From NCBI GenBank assembly GCA_019348095.1, contig JAHWKC010000146.1, positions 1 to 6,044 on the forward strand: DNA of 6,044 nt, read 5' to 3'. The notes under the pieces are model-generated. The model saw only the letters and a program-made list of their open reading frames with translations, was not told the DNA's origin and did not search any database. The stretch's first letter is position 1. Every line of letters starts with the position of its first letter. A program made the translations under genes and the position numbers. This DNA comes from Pseudomonadota bacterium. Lineage in GTDB: Bacteria; Pseudomonadota; Gammaproteobacteria; Xanthomonadales; Xanthomonadaceae. Positions 1-6,044 of this stretch are shown here, one piece after another.

Positions 1-950
<950 letters not shown>

Positions 951-967
951 GCTGCTGGTCGCGCGGT

Positions 968-998
968 AAAAAAACGGGCGCTTCGGCGCCCGTTTTTT
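968..998 (+). terminator. Strong bidirectional intrinsic terminator after ahcY
   Basis: A perfect 7-bp GC-rich stem, CGGGCGC (975-981) with GCGCCCG (986-992), closes a stable TTCG tetraloop. It is preceded by seven A and followed by six T, so it can end transcription on either strand. It starts 18 bases after the ahcY stop codon. It should end the upstream transcript before metF, suggesting that metF has its own promoter. Confidence 0.93.
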
Positions 999-1020
999 CA
1001 TGCGCCGGAACATCGACTCC

Positions 1021-1043
1021 TGTAGGAGCGGCTTCAGCCGCGA
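1021..1043 (+). repeat. REP element 1 (type A, plus orientation)
   Basis: The element has the head TGTAGGAGC, an internal stem GCGGCT-TC-AGCCGC (1028-1041) and the tail GCGA. This is the GTAGGAGC class of repetitive extragenic palindrome that is widespread between genes in xanthomonads and related to Pseudomonas REPs. It pairs with element 4, which is its inverted copy with 21 of 23 bases the same. Confidence 0.85.
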
Positions 1044-1094
1044 TCGCCACAGGGACGCCACGCGTCGGCCGATCGCGTCGATGGCCGGGCCTGT

Positions 1095-1117
1095 TGTAGG
1101 AGCGACGCGAGTCGCGA
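1095..1117 (+). repeat. REP element 2 (type B, plus orientation)
   Basis: It has the same head TGTAGGAGC and tail GCGA as element 1, but a different stem: GCGAC (1102-1106), loop GCGA, GTCGC (1111-1115). Element 3 is its inverted copy with 21 of 23 bases the same. Only the two loop positions differ, so the stem is preserved in both copies. Confidence 0.83.
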
Positions 1118-1143
1118 TTCGCCTCGGCGACCGGATATCGAGG

Positions 1144-1166
1144 TCGCGACTTACGTCGCTCCTACA
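1144..1166 (-). repeat. REP element 3 (type B, minus orientation)
   Basis: Read on the minus strand it begins TGTAGGAGCGACG and ends AGTCGCGA. It lies 26 bases from element 2 in inverted orientation. The spacer adds a further complementary pair, CCTCG (1122-1126) with CGAGG (1139-1143), so elements 2 and 3 together can form one long hairpin. Confidence 0.83.
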
Positions 1167-1182
1167 AAAGCCAAGGCAGAGC

Positions 1183-1205
1183 TCGCGGCTGAAGCTGCTC
1201 CTACG
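1183..1205 (-). repeat. REP element 4 (type A, minus orientation)
   Basis: Read on the minus strand it is CGTAGGAGC, then AGCTTCAGCC, then GCGA, so it is a type A element like element 1. One base change (GCAGCT against AGCCGC) introduces a mismatch in its internal stem, so this copy is slightly decayed. It ends about 28 bases before the candidate metF -35 box. Confidence 0.8.
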
Positions 1206-1232
1206 GAACCTCGGCAGCCCGAGCGGACAATC

Positions 1233-1263
1233 TTGCACATTCATCGCGATAGAAAGATACAAT
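1233..1263 (+). promoter_or_regulatory. Candidate sigma-70 promoter for metF
   Basis: A -35-like TTGCAC (1233-1238) is followed by GATACAAT (1256-1263). Reading the -10 as GATACA gives a 17-base spacer; reading it as TACAAT gives 19. The local base composition is clearly more AT-rich than its surroundings. An 8-bp palindrome, ATCGCGAT (1243-1250), sits between the boxes, where an operator could lie. Transcription would begin near 1270, leaving a leader of only about 20 bases before the chosen metF start. Confidence 0.55.
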
Positions 1264-1290
1264 GCCGCGACATCCGCTGTGGCCGCCCGC

Positions 1291-2115
1291 ATGCTCCCGA
1301 TCAGCTTTGAGTTCTACCCGCCCAAGACCGACGAGCAGCGCGCGCAGCTCAACAAGACCGCCGCCAGGCTCAAGCAGCAATCGCCCGACTACGTCAGCGT
1401 GACCTTCGGTGCCGGCGGTTCGACTCTGAGCCATACGCCCGAGGCCATCCAGCACCTGCGCGGCGAGCACGGCCTCAGCGCCGCGCCGCACATCACCTGC
1501 ATGGGCGGCTCGCGCGAGGAGATCCGCGGGTTGCTTAAACTCTATCGGGCGCTCGGCGCGCGCCGCCTGGTCACCCTGCGCGGGGACCTGCCCTCGGGCA
1601 TGGTCAGCCCCGGCGACCTGCGCTATGCCAACGAACTGGTGGAGTTCATCCGCGCCGAGACCGGCGATCACTTCCACATCGAAGTCGCCGCATACCCGGA
1701 GATGCACCCGCAGGCGCGCGACGCGCATGCCGACCTCGCCAACTTCAAGCGCAAGGTCGAGGCCGGCGCCAATGGCGCGATCACCCAGTACTTCTACAAC
1801 GCCGATGCGTACTTCCGCTTCGTCGAGGACGCGCGCGCGGCCGGCCTGGATATCCCGATCGTGCCGGGCATCATGCCGATCTCCAATTTCAGCCAGATCC
1901 GCCGGTTCTCGGAAATGTGCGGCGCGGAGATCCCGCGCTGGATCGCGCAGCGCATGCTCGCCTATGCCGACGACACGGCCAGCGTCCGCGAGTTCGGTGC
2001 CGAGGTGGTCGCACAGTTGTGTCGGCGCCTGATCGAGGGCGGCGCGCCGGGGCTGCACTTCTACACGCTGAACCTGGCGAAACCCACGCTTAACGTGATC
2101 GCCAAGCTGTCCTGA
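1291..2115 (+). CDS. metF: Methylenetetrahydrofolate reductase MetF, short single-domain form
   Basis: This cytosolic FAD enzyme reduces 5,10-methylene-THF to 5-methyl-THF, the methyl donor for homocysteine-to-methionine synthesis. The protein has 274 residues, the expected size for the bacterial catalytic-barrel-only form. Visible motifs are ISFEFYPPKT (Glu7, equivalent to the catalytic Glu28 of E. coli), VTFGAGGS (37-44), TLRGDLP (95-101, with Asp99 at the FAD/folate site), QYFYNADAYFRF (Gln166, equivalent to E. coli Gln183), VPGIMPISNFSQIRRF, and a terminal LHFYTLNLAKPT. The ATG at 1291 is chosen because the family begins directly with this strand. The frame stays open back to 1000, but that stretch is REP repeats and lies before the promoter. 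No clear Shine-Dalgarno precedes 1291; an in-frame GTG at 1279 is a possible alternative. The adjacency to ahcY joins two steps of the methyl cycle. Confidence 0.96.
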   Translation: MLPISFEFYPPKTDEQRAQLNKTAARLKQQSPDYVSVTFGAGGSTLSHTPEAIQHLRGEHGLSAAPHITCMGGSREEIRGLLKLYRALGARRLVTLRGDLPSGMVSPGDLRYANELVEFIRAETGDHFHIEVAAYPEMHPQARDAHADLANFKRKVEAGANGAITQYFYNADAYFRFVEDARAAGLDIPIVPGIMPISNFSQIRRFSEMCGAEIPRWIAQRMLAYADDTASVREFGAEVVAQLCRRLIEGGAPGLHFYTLNLAKPTLNVIAKLS

Positions 2116-2131
2116 GTTGCACCTGGGTTCA

Positions 2132-2147
2132 GCCCCGCGGGCCTTTT
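2132..2147 (+). terminator. Weak candidate terminator after metF
   Basis: A short 4-bp stem GCCC-CGC-GGGC (2132-2142) is followed by CTTTT, 17 bases after the metF stop. The stem and T-run are short, so termination may be partial and read-through into the next gene is possible. Confidence 0.4.
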
Positions 2148-2209
2148 CACACGGTGCTTTGACGGTGCCGCGGTGAGCATGCAGGCGACCTGCCCACGGG
2201 CCTTGCGCC

Positions 2210-2833
2210 ATGTTGCCAACCCCCTTTGCCGCTGGCCGCGCCGCCATGCTCGCGGCTGTCATCGCACTGCCGCCGGCTGCCCATTCGGGCACCACCCTGC
2301 AGCGCTGCGAGGCCGCCGATGGCGTCACCGTCTACACCGACCAGGCCTGCGCCGCCATCGGCGCGATCGCGCGCCCGATGTCCGCCGAACTGCTGACGCG
2401 GGTCGCGCGCGAGCAGGCGCCGGGGCCGGGACTGCAGCCGGCCGGCATGAGCGCGGCGGTCGCTGCGGACAGCACTGCGCGTCGCGCACTGGGTTGCGCG
2501 CGCTCCACCACGCAACTTGCGATCGAGCTCGAGGGCGCGATCGCGCTGGGCGACGTCAACCGCCTCGCCGAGAGCTACCACTGGGCCGGTCTGTCCCACG
2601 CAAATGGCCAGCGGATCCTGCAGCAGTTGGACGCACTCGCCAGCCAACCGCTTGCACAGGCGCATTATCTCGACGCTCGAATTGGCGGCGACCTGCACTA
2701 CGCCAGCGCCGGCGAGAGCGGCGTCGGCGGCAGTGCCGGGGCAATGCAACTGATCGTCGGTGACGAGGTCGCGCGCAGCGTGACCAGGTTCGACGTGGAG
2801 CGCTATCACGGGTGTTACTTCGTGCGCTTCTGA
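2210..2833 (+). CDS. Exported DUF4124-like protein of unknown function, paralogue A
   Basis: I do not recognise a named function. The 207-residue product starts with a Sec-type signal peptide: Arg10, a hydrophobic core around 11-24, and likely cleavage after AHS near 26. QRCEAADGVTVYTDQAC (31-47) follows, resembling DUF4124, a short motif at the N-terminus of many proteobacterial periplasmic proteins. An Ala/Pro-rich linker leads to a second part containing GCARS (95-99), DVNRLAESYHWAGLS (115-129), ILQQLDAL, and the ending YHGCYFVRF. Cysteines at 33, 47, 96 and 202 correspond to those of the next gene and could form two disulfides outside the cytoplasm. The ATG at 2210 is preferred over the ATG at 2246 because it supplies the charged signal-peptide start; no clear ribosome binding site is visible. 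It lies 94 bases after metF. Confidence 0.82.
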   Translation: MLPTPFAAGRAAMLAAVIALPPAAHSGTTLQRCEAADGVTVYTDQACAAIGAIARPMSAELLTRVAREQAPGPGLQPAGMSAAVAADSTARRALGCARSTTQLAIELEGAIALGDVNRLAESYHWAGLSHANGQRILQQLDALASQPLAQAHYLDARIGGDLHYASAGESGVGGSAGAMQLIVGDEVARSVTRFDVERYHGCYFVRF

Positions 2834-2837
2834 GGCC

Positions 2838-2852
2838 GCTCCGGTCCGGAGC
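2838..2852. other. Small perfect hairpin downstream of paralogue A
   Basis: GCTCCGG (2838-2844) and CCGGAGC (2846-2852) flank a single T, giving a stem of about 6 bp just after the stop codon at 2831-2833. No T-run follows, so it is not a standard intrinsic terminator. It could instead stabilise the 3' end of the message. The rest of the 192-base gap to the next gene shows nothing I can support. Confidence 0.35.
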
Positions 2853-3025
2853 ATCGGATGTGGCCTGACCGCGGCCGGAGGGCGATCCGCAGTGCAGCAG
2901 GTTCGTGGACAACGCAACGTCACGGCCCGCGCGTATTCGTGCGTCGCTGTGCAGACGCATGTACCTGGCAAGCCCCGCCCGTCGCCGCACTGGTCCAGGG
3001 GGCCGTACCCGGCTAACCTGCCGCC

Positions 3026-3583
3026 ATGACACTGCATCTGCGCTCCGTCCTGATCCCATCCTCGCTGGCGCTGCTGGCCGCATGCGCGTGGCCGCTGTCG
3101 GCGCCGGCCCAGGTCCACCGCTGCACCGGAAGCGATGGCACCGCGGTGTTCACCGACCGCGACTGCGAGACGGCCGACGCCGCCACGCAAGCCGCCGCCG
3201 CGACGGTCGACACGCCCTCCGGCCGCATTTATCGCAACGTATGCGCGCGCAATCTGCAGGACCTGGTCTACGAAATGGCCAGCGCGATCGACAGCCGCGA
3301 CCCCAACCGGCTGGCCAGCGTCTATCACTGGGCCGGCATGTCGGGGACCAACGGCTACGGCGTGATGTCGCGGCTGGACGAACTGGTCCAACGCCCGCTG
3401 GTCGACATCGTCCCGGTGATGCCGGGCTCGGCCGGGATCGATGGCAACTACTACCCACAGGCCAGCGTGCGCCGGCAGCCGATCGCGCTGCGCGTGGAGC
3501 AGACGGTGGCCGACAGCATCACGCCCTCGAGCACGGTGTTCGGCCTGCAGCAGCACTTCGGCTGCTGGTGGATCAAGGGTTGA
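3026..3583 (+). CDS. Exported DUF4124-like protein of unknown function, paralogue B
   Basis: This 185-residue product has the same plan as the preceding gene: signal peptide, HRCTGSDGTAVFTDRDC (31-47, DUF4124-like), a shorter Ala-rich linker, then VCARN (72-76), DPNRLASVYHWAGMSGTNGYG (from 92), SRLDEL and the ending HFGCWWIKG. Cysteines 33 and 47 have exactly the same spacing as in paralogue A, and 73 and 180 correspond to 96 and 202. The pair therefore looks like an old tandem duplication. The signal region is ambiguous. LAAC at 17-20 fits a lipobox, which would make an outer-membrane-type lipoprotein (Ala at +2). APA-Q at 26-29 fits ordinary signal peptidase I cleavage. The cellular role is unknown and I do not assign one. 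Confidence 0.85.
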   Translation: MTLHLRSVLIPSSLALLAACAWPLSAPAQVHRCTGSDGTAVFTDRDCETADAATQAAAATVDTPSGRIYRNVCARNLQDLVYEMASAIDSRDPNRLASVYHWAGMSGTNGYGVMSRLDELVQRPLVDIVPVMPGSAGIDGNYYPQASVRRQPIALRVEQTVADSITPSSTVFGLQQHFGCWWIKG

Positions 3584-3619
3584 CCGCAGCGGCCGGAACC
3601 GGCCCATCCGGGTTGCCCT

Positions 3620-3642
3620 CGCAGGAGCGGCTTAAGCGGCGA
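3620..3642 (+). repeat. REP element 5 (type A, degenerate)
   Basis: It reads CGCAGGAGCGGCTTAAGC and ends GGCGA, differing from type A element 1 at four positions; one of these breaks the internal stem. It forms an inverted pair with element 6. The flanks extend the pairing: GCGATGGGT (3639-3647) is complementary to ACCCATCGC (3673-3681). Confidence 0.72.
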
Positions 3643-3677
3643 TGGGTTCCGGATGCAGCGTCGGTTCGGAAGACCCA

Positions 3678-3700
3678 TCGCGGCTGGAGCCGCTCCTACA
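3678..3700 (-). repeat. REP element 6 (type A, minus orientation)
   Basis: Read on the minus strand it begins TGTAGGAGCGGCTCC and ends AGCCGCGA, differing from element 1 at one loop base and keeping a perfect internal stem. Together with element 5 it forms a two-unit inverted cluster in the gap between paralogue B and ilvE. Confidence 0.83.
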
Positions 3701-3706
3701 GGAATG

Positions 3707-3736
3707 CTGCAGCCAAGACCGGCGGGCGGGCACAAT
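3707..3736 (+). promoter_or_regulatory. Weak candidate promoter for ilvE
   Basis: CACAAT (3731-3736) is the only reasonable -10-like string ahead of ilvE and stands out in a GC-rich stretch. The matching -35 region, CTGCAG (3707-3712) with an 18-base spacer, is poor. The transcript would start about 20 bases before the start codon. Confidence 0.35.
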
Positions 3737-3762
3737 AGCGGTTTCAACCTGCGGAACCGACG

Positions 3763-4695
3763 ATGCAATACCCCGAGTGGATCTGGCACAACGGTGAGAT
3801 CAAGCCTTGGCAGGACGCCACCACGCACGTGATGTCGCATGCGCTGCACTACGGCTCATCGGTGTTCGAAGGCATCCGCAGCTACGAGACTTCGATCGGC
3901 GGCCGTCCACAGGGGGCGGCGATCTTCCGGCTGAGCGACCACATCAGGCGCCTGTTCGCATCGGCCCGGATCTACGACATGCCGATGCCGTACACACTCG
4001 GCCAGATCAATGCCGCCTGCCATGAAGTGATCACCCGCAATGCACTGACCAAAGCCTACCTGCGCCCGATCGCGTATCGGGGGCTCGGCGGGTTCGGTCT
4101 TTCGGCCGACACTCCGACCGACCTGGCGGTCGCGGCCTGGGCGATGGGACCATATCTCGGCGAGGGCGTGCTGGAAACCGGCATCGATGCCTGCGTCTCG
4201 AGCTGGCAACGCTTCGCGCCCAATACCCTGCCGGCCGGCGCCAAGGCCGGCGGCAACTACCTGTCGGGCCAGTTGGTCGCACGCGAGGCGCGCCGGCTCG
4301 GGTTCGGCGAAGGCATTGCACTGGCCTCCACCGGGCTGCTCAGCGAGGGCGCGGGCGAGAACCTGTTCCTGGTGTTCGACGGTGCGCTGCACACCACGCC
4401 GGTCAGCGCGGCGCTGCTCAACGGTCTGACCCGCAACTCGATCATCCGCCTGGCCCGCGACGCCGGCATCGAGGTGATCGAGCGGGACCTGCCGCGCGAA
4501 TACCTCTACCTGTGCGACGAACTGTTCATGTGCGGCACCGCCGCGGAGATCACCCCGATCCGCTCGGTCGATGGCCGCCAGGTCGGCGCGGGTAAGCCGG
4601 GGCCGCTGACCCGGCAGATCCAGGCATTGTTCTTCGGCCTGTTCGACGGCAGCACCCCGGACCGGTACGGCTGGCTGCAGCCCTTGGACGGTTGA
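3763..4695 (+). CDS. ilvE: Branched-chain amino acid aminotransferase
   Basis: This cytosolic PLP enzyme (fold type IV, class IV aminotransferase) swaps amino groups between glutamate and the 2-keto acids of valine, leucine and isoleucine, the last step of their synthesis and the first of breakdown. The 310 residues match the usual length of about 305-310. Seen in order are the start IWHNGEIKPWQDATTHVMSH, LHYGSSVFEGIRSY (28-41), the phosphate-binding Arg63 in DHIRRL, LRPIAYRG (100-107), the PLP Schiff-base Lys161 in AGAKAGGNYLSGQLV, SEGAGENLF (194-202, Glu195 facing the cofactor), LLNGLTRNSIIRLA, and FMCGTAAEITPIRSVDG (255-271). The ending FFGLFDGSTPDRYGWL also matches the E. coli protein. 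The ATG at 3763 gives the standard N-terminus; the ribosome binding site is weak. It appears monocistronic, set off by REP elements before it and a terminator after it. Confidence 0.97.
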   Translation: MQYPEWIWHNGEIKPWQDATTHVMSHALHYGSSVFEGIRSYETSIGGRPQGAAIFRLSDHIRRLFASARIYDMPMPYTLGQINAACHEVITRNALTKAYLRPIAYRGLGGFGLSADTPTDLAVAAWAMGPYLGEGVLETGIDACVSSWQRFAPNTLPAGAKAGGNYLSGQLVAREARRLGFGEGIALASTGLLSEGAGENLFLVFDGALHTTPVSAALLNGLTRNSIIRLARDAGIEVIERDLPREYLYLCDELFMCGTAAEITPIRSVDGRQVGAGKPGPLTRQIQALFFGLFDGSTPDRYGWLQPLDG

Positions 4696-4744
4696 GCATC
4701 TCGGGTACGCAAAGTTTCTGATCCGAATCTACGCGGATGAGTAC

Positions 4745-4786
4745 ACGGATAAAGCGACGCCTTTGTGCTTCCGCCTTATCCGTTTT
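4745..4786 (+). terminator. Terminator hairpin after ilvE, built from CGGAT repeats
   Basis: A long stem is formed by 4745-4756 (ACGGATAAAGCG) and 4772-4783 (CGCCTTATCCGT), with 11 of 12 pairs and one A-C mismatch. The loop is 15 bases and a short run of T follows. It starts 50 bases after the ilvE stop. The strand before it carries three spaced GGAT or CCG/GGAT units (GATCCG at 4721, GCGGAT at 4733, ACGGAT at 4745), and ATCCGGG follows it. The whole of 4720-4800 can thus fold as a longer imperfect hairpin and resembles a dispersed extragenic repeat. Confidence 0.7.
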
Positions 4787-4806
4787 GATCCGGGTGGTTC
4801 CGTGTC

Positions 4807-4843
4807 AAAAAAGCTTTCGCTCCTGCAGAGGCGATCAGGAGCG
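4807..4843 (-). terminator. Intrinsic terminator of the histidine kinase gene, overlapping its stop codon
   Basis: On the minus strand, CGCTCCTG (4843-4836) pairs perfectly with CAGGAGCG (4825-4818) across a 10-base loop, followed by AAAGC and six T (4812-4807). The first arm contains the last codons and the TGA stop (4837-4835) of the kinase. It faces the ilvE terminator, so the convergent genes are insulated from each other. Confidence 0.85.
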
Positions 4844-6044
4844 CGGCGGAGCGAAGGTCAGGGTCGCCACCACGCCCTGCACGTCGCCCGGGCGCACCCA
4901 CACATCCCAGCCGTAGAGCTCGCACAGCCGGCGCACGATCGACAGGCCGATGCCGCCGCCCTGCGAGTGCTCGGCGTGGGTGCCGCGATAACCGCGCTCG
5001 AACAGCTTGGCCGCGTCTTCCGCGCTCAGGCCGGGGCCGGAATCGATCACCTCGACCGAGTCGCCGTGCATCCGCACGATGACCTCGCCGCGGGTGGTGT
5101 ACTTGACCGCGTTGCCGATCAGGTTGCCCAGCGCCACCGCGACGGCCGCTTCCGGTGCATCCACCACCAGGCCGCTGCGGCCATCCAGCCGCAGCTCCAG
5201 CGGCTTGCCGACGATCTGTGCGCGGTGCGCCTCCAGCAACTGCTCGGCGACCCTGCAGACGTCCGTCGCGCCGTGGCCGCGCTCGTTGCGCGACAGCAGC
5301 AGCAACGCGCTGATCAGGTCGGCGCATTGCTGCTCGGCGCGCTGGATGCGCTCCAGACGGTTGCGGGTCTTGTCGTCGAGTTCCGGGCGCGAGAGCAGCA
5401 GCTCGACCGCGCCGCGGATCACCGCCAGCGGCGTGCGCAGCTCATGGCTGACGTCGGCGTTGAACTCGCGATCGCGCTGCACCACGTCGGTCAGCCGCTC
5501 GGCATAGTCGTCCAGCGCCTCGGCGAGCTGGCCGACCTCGTCGTCGGGGAAGTGCGCGGCCAGCGCCTCGGGCTGCGCGCTGCGCCCGGAACGCTTGAGC
5601 CGGCGGGCCAGTTCCGATACCGGGCTCATCACGCGCGAGGCCGCCCACCAGCCGACCAGCAACGACAGCACGGTGAAGAACACCACCGAGATGTAGATCG
5701 CGCGATTGAACTGGCGTTCGCCGCGCGCGGTCTGGGTCATGTCGTAGGCCAGGAAGAACCATTCCTGCGGGGTCTTGCGCACCGCCAGCTTGTAGGAGAA
5801 CGGCGAGCCGTCCTCGTTGGTCCCGGAGATGTTGTGGATGCCGTCGGGCAGCTCGTACCAGTCCGGCTCGTCCAGGCGCAGTTCCTCGAAGCGCGAGCGA
5901 CCGACCACGCGGCCGTATATCTGCTCCACCGGCACCGCGGGATTGGCCTCCGGGTCGGCGTAATAGCGCTTGGCGTACTCATCGATGTTGCGGTTGAGCA
6001 CGTCCTCGACCAGCTGGTTCTCCACCCGGCTGCGGGTCAGGTTG
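4835..6044 (-). CDS. Two-component sensor histidine kinase with HAMP domain (5' partial)
   Basis: This inner-membrane kinase autophosphorylates on His and passes the phosphate to a response regulator. Residues are numbered from the GTG at 6025, but the frame continues through the edge, so the true start and first membrane segment lie outside. Residues 1-108 form an acidic, aromatic-rich periplasmic sensor region (FEELRLDEPDWYELPDG at 46-62). Next come a transmembrane segment at about 109-129, a HAMP domain at about 130-182, and the HisKA domain with phosphoacceptor His194 in SHELRTPL. The ATPase domain has an N box NLIGNAVKY (301-309), G1 DSGPGL (328-333), F box LFERGYRG and G2 GGGIGLSIV (356-364). 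All catalytic motifs are intact. The signal is unknown; I see no ExxE iron motif of the ColS type in the visible part. The partner regulator is probably upstream, beyond the right edge. Confidence 0.93.
   Translation of the reverse strand, partial: NLTRSRVENQLVEDVLNRNIDEYAKRYYADPEANPAVPVEQIYGRVVGRSRFEELRLDEPDWYELPDGIHNISGTNEDGSPFSYKLAVRKTPQEWFFLAYDMTQTARGERQFNRAIYISVVFFTVLSLLVGWWAASRVMSPVSELARRLKRSGRSAQPEALAAHFPDDEVGQLAEALDDYAERLTDVVQRDREFNADVSHELRTPLAVIRGAVELLLSRPELDDKTRNRLERIQRAEQQCADLISALLLLSRNERGHGATDVCRVAEQLLEAHRAQIVGKPLELRLDGRSGLVVDAPEAAVAVALGNLIGNAVKYTTRGEVIVRMHGDSVEVIDSGPGLSAEDAAKLFERGYRGTHAEHSQGGGIGLSIVRRLCELYGWDVWVRPGDVQGVVATLTFAPPRS

Noticed and set aside
1021..1205. A CRISPR array, given repeated 23-base units
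   Set aside because: Units alternate in orientation, spacers are unequal (51, 26 and 16 bases) and each unit is an internal palindrome of the REP type.
1000..1290. A 97-residue N-terminal extension of MetF, because the frame is open back to an ATG at 1000
   Set aside because: The stretch translates the REP repeats and includes the predicted promoter. MetF relatives begin at the P-I-S-F-E-F strand encoded just after 1291.
951..1290. A SAM or SAH riboswitch between ahcY and metF
   Set aside because: The only stable structures I find are the terminator and the REP hairpins. No conserved riboswitch core is recognisable, and the predicted metF leader is too short.
1201..2328. A 375-codon open frame on the minus strand opposite metF
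   Set aside because: It mirrors metF codons and continues through REP sequence and into the next gene. MetF motifs on the plus strand are unambiguous.
2147..3607. A 486-codon open frame on the minus strand opposite the two exported proteins
   Set aside because: It is Arg/Ala/Gly-rich with no recognisable motif and spans an intergenic gap. The plus-strand frames have signal peptides and mutual homology, so this is a high-GC shadow.
2905..3738. A 277-codon plus-strand frame overlapping paralogue B
   Set aside because: It is Arg/Pro-rich, in a different frame from the conserved protein, and runs on through REP elements 5 and 6; no motif supports it.
4835..6044. Assigning the kinase to ColS/VgrS
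   Set aside because: The visible periplasmic part has acidic clusters but no ExxE motif, and the partner regulator is outside the window, so the name cannot be supported.

Overview
The window looks like a high-GC gammaproteobacterial chromosome segment, most likely Xanthomonadaceae (Lysobacter/Luteimonas/Xanthomonas-like). The reasons are an ahcY-to-metF gene order, an AhcY C-terminal half that matches my memory of xanthomonad AhcY almost residue for residue, and intergenic REP elements of the GTAGGAGCGGCTTCAGCCGC type. No similarity search was run, so family assignments rest on recognised motifs and recall.

Layout, left to right. (1) 1-950 (+): a reading frame open at the left edge. Its first ~75 codons are the C-terminal part of a radical SAM protein. 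They pass in frame, at a shared D-G-x-x-R-A-x-D string near 231-272, into the NAD-binding and C-terminal part of S-adenosylhomocysteine hydrolase. The substrate-binding half of AhcY is missing. This is the most striking object here and is either an assembly chimera or a real gene fusion. (2) 951-1290: a strong bidirectional terminator, four REP elements in a nested inverted A-B-B'-A' order, and a candidate promoter. (3) 1291-2115 (+): metF, a short-form methylenetetrahydrofolate reductase. (4) 2210-2833 and 3026-3583 (+): two diverged tandem paralogues encoding small exported proteins with an N-terminal DUF4124-like motif, a shared YHWAG motif and four matching cysteines; function unknown. (5) 3584-3762: a second, more decayed inverted REP pair and a weak promoter. 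(6) 3763-4695 (+): ilvE, branched-chain amino acid aminotransferase. (7) 4696-4834: two terminators back to back, separating convergent genes. (8) 4835-6044 (-): a sensor histidine kinase, cut by the right edge.

Functionally, an intact AhcY would hydrolyse S-adenosylhomocysteine to homocysteine, and MetF would supply the methyl donor (5-methyl-THF) to remethylate it, so genes 1 and 3 belong to the activated-methyl cycle. They are nevertheless separated by a strong terminator and a REP cluster and are probably separate transcription units. ilvE is an unrelated housekeeping gene. The kinase probably has its response regulator beyond the right edge. I saw no CRISPR array, tRNA, rRNA, transposase or phage gene.
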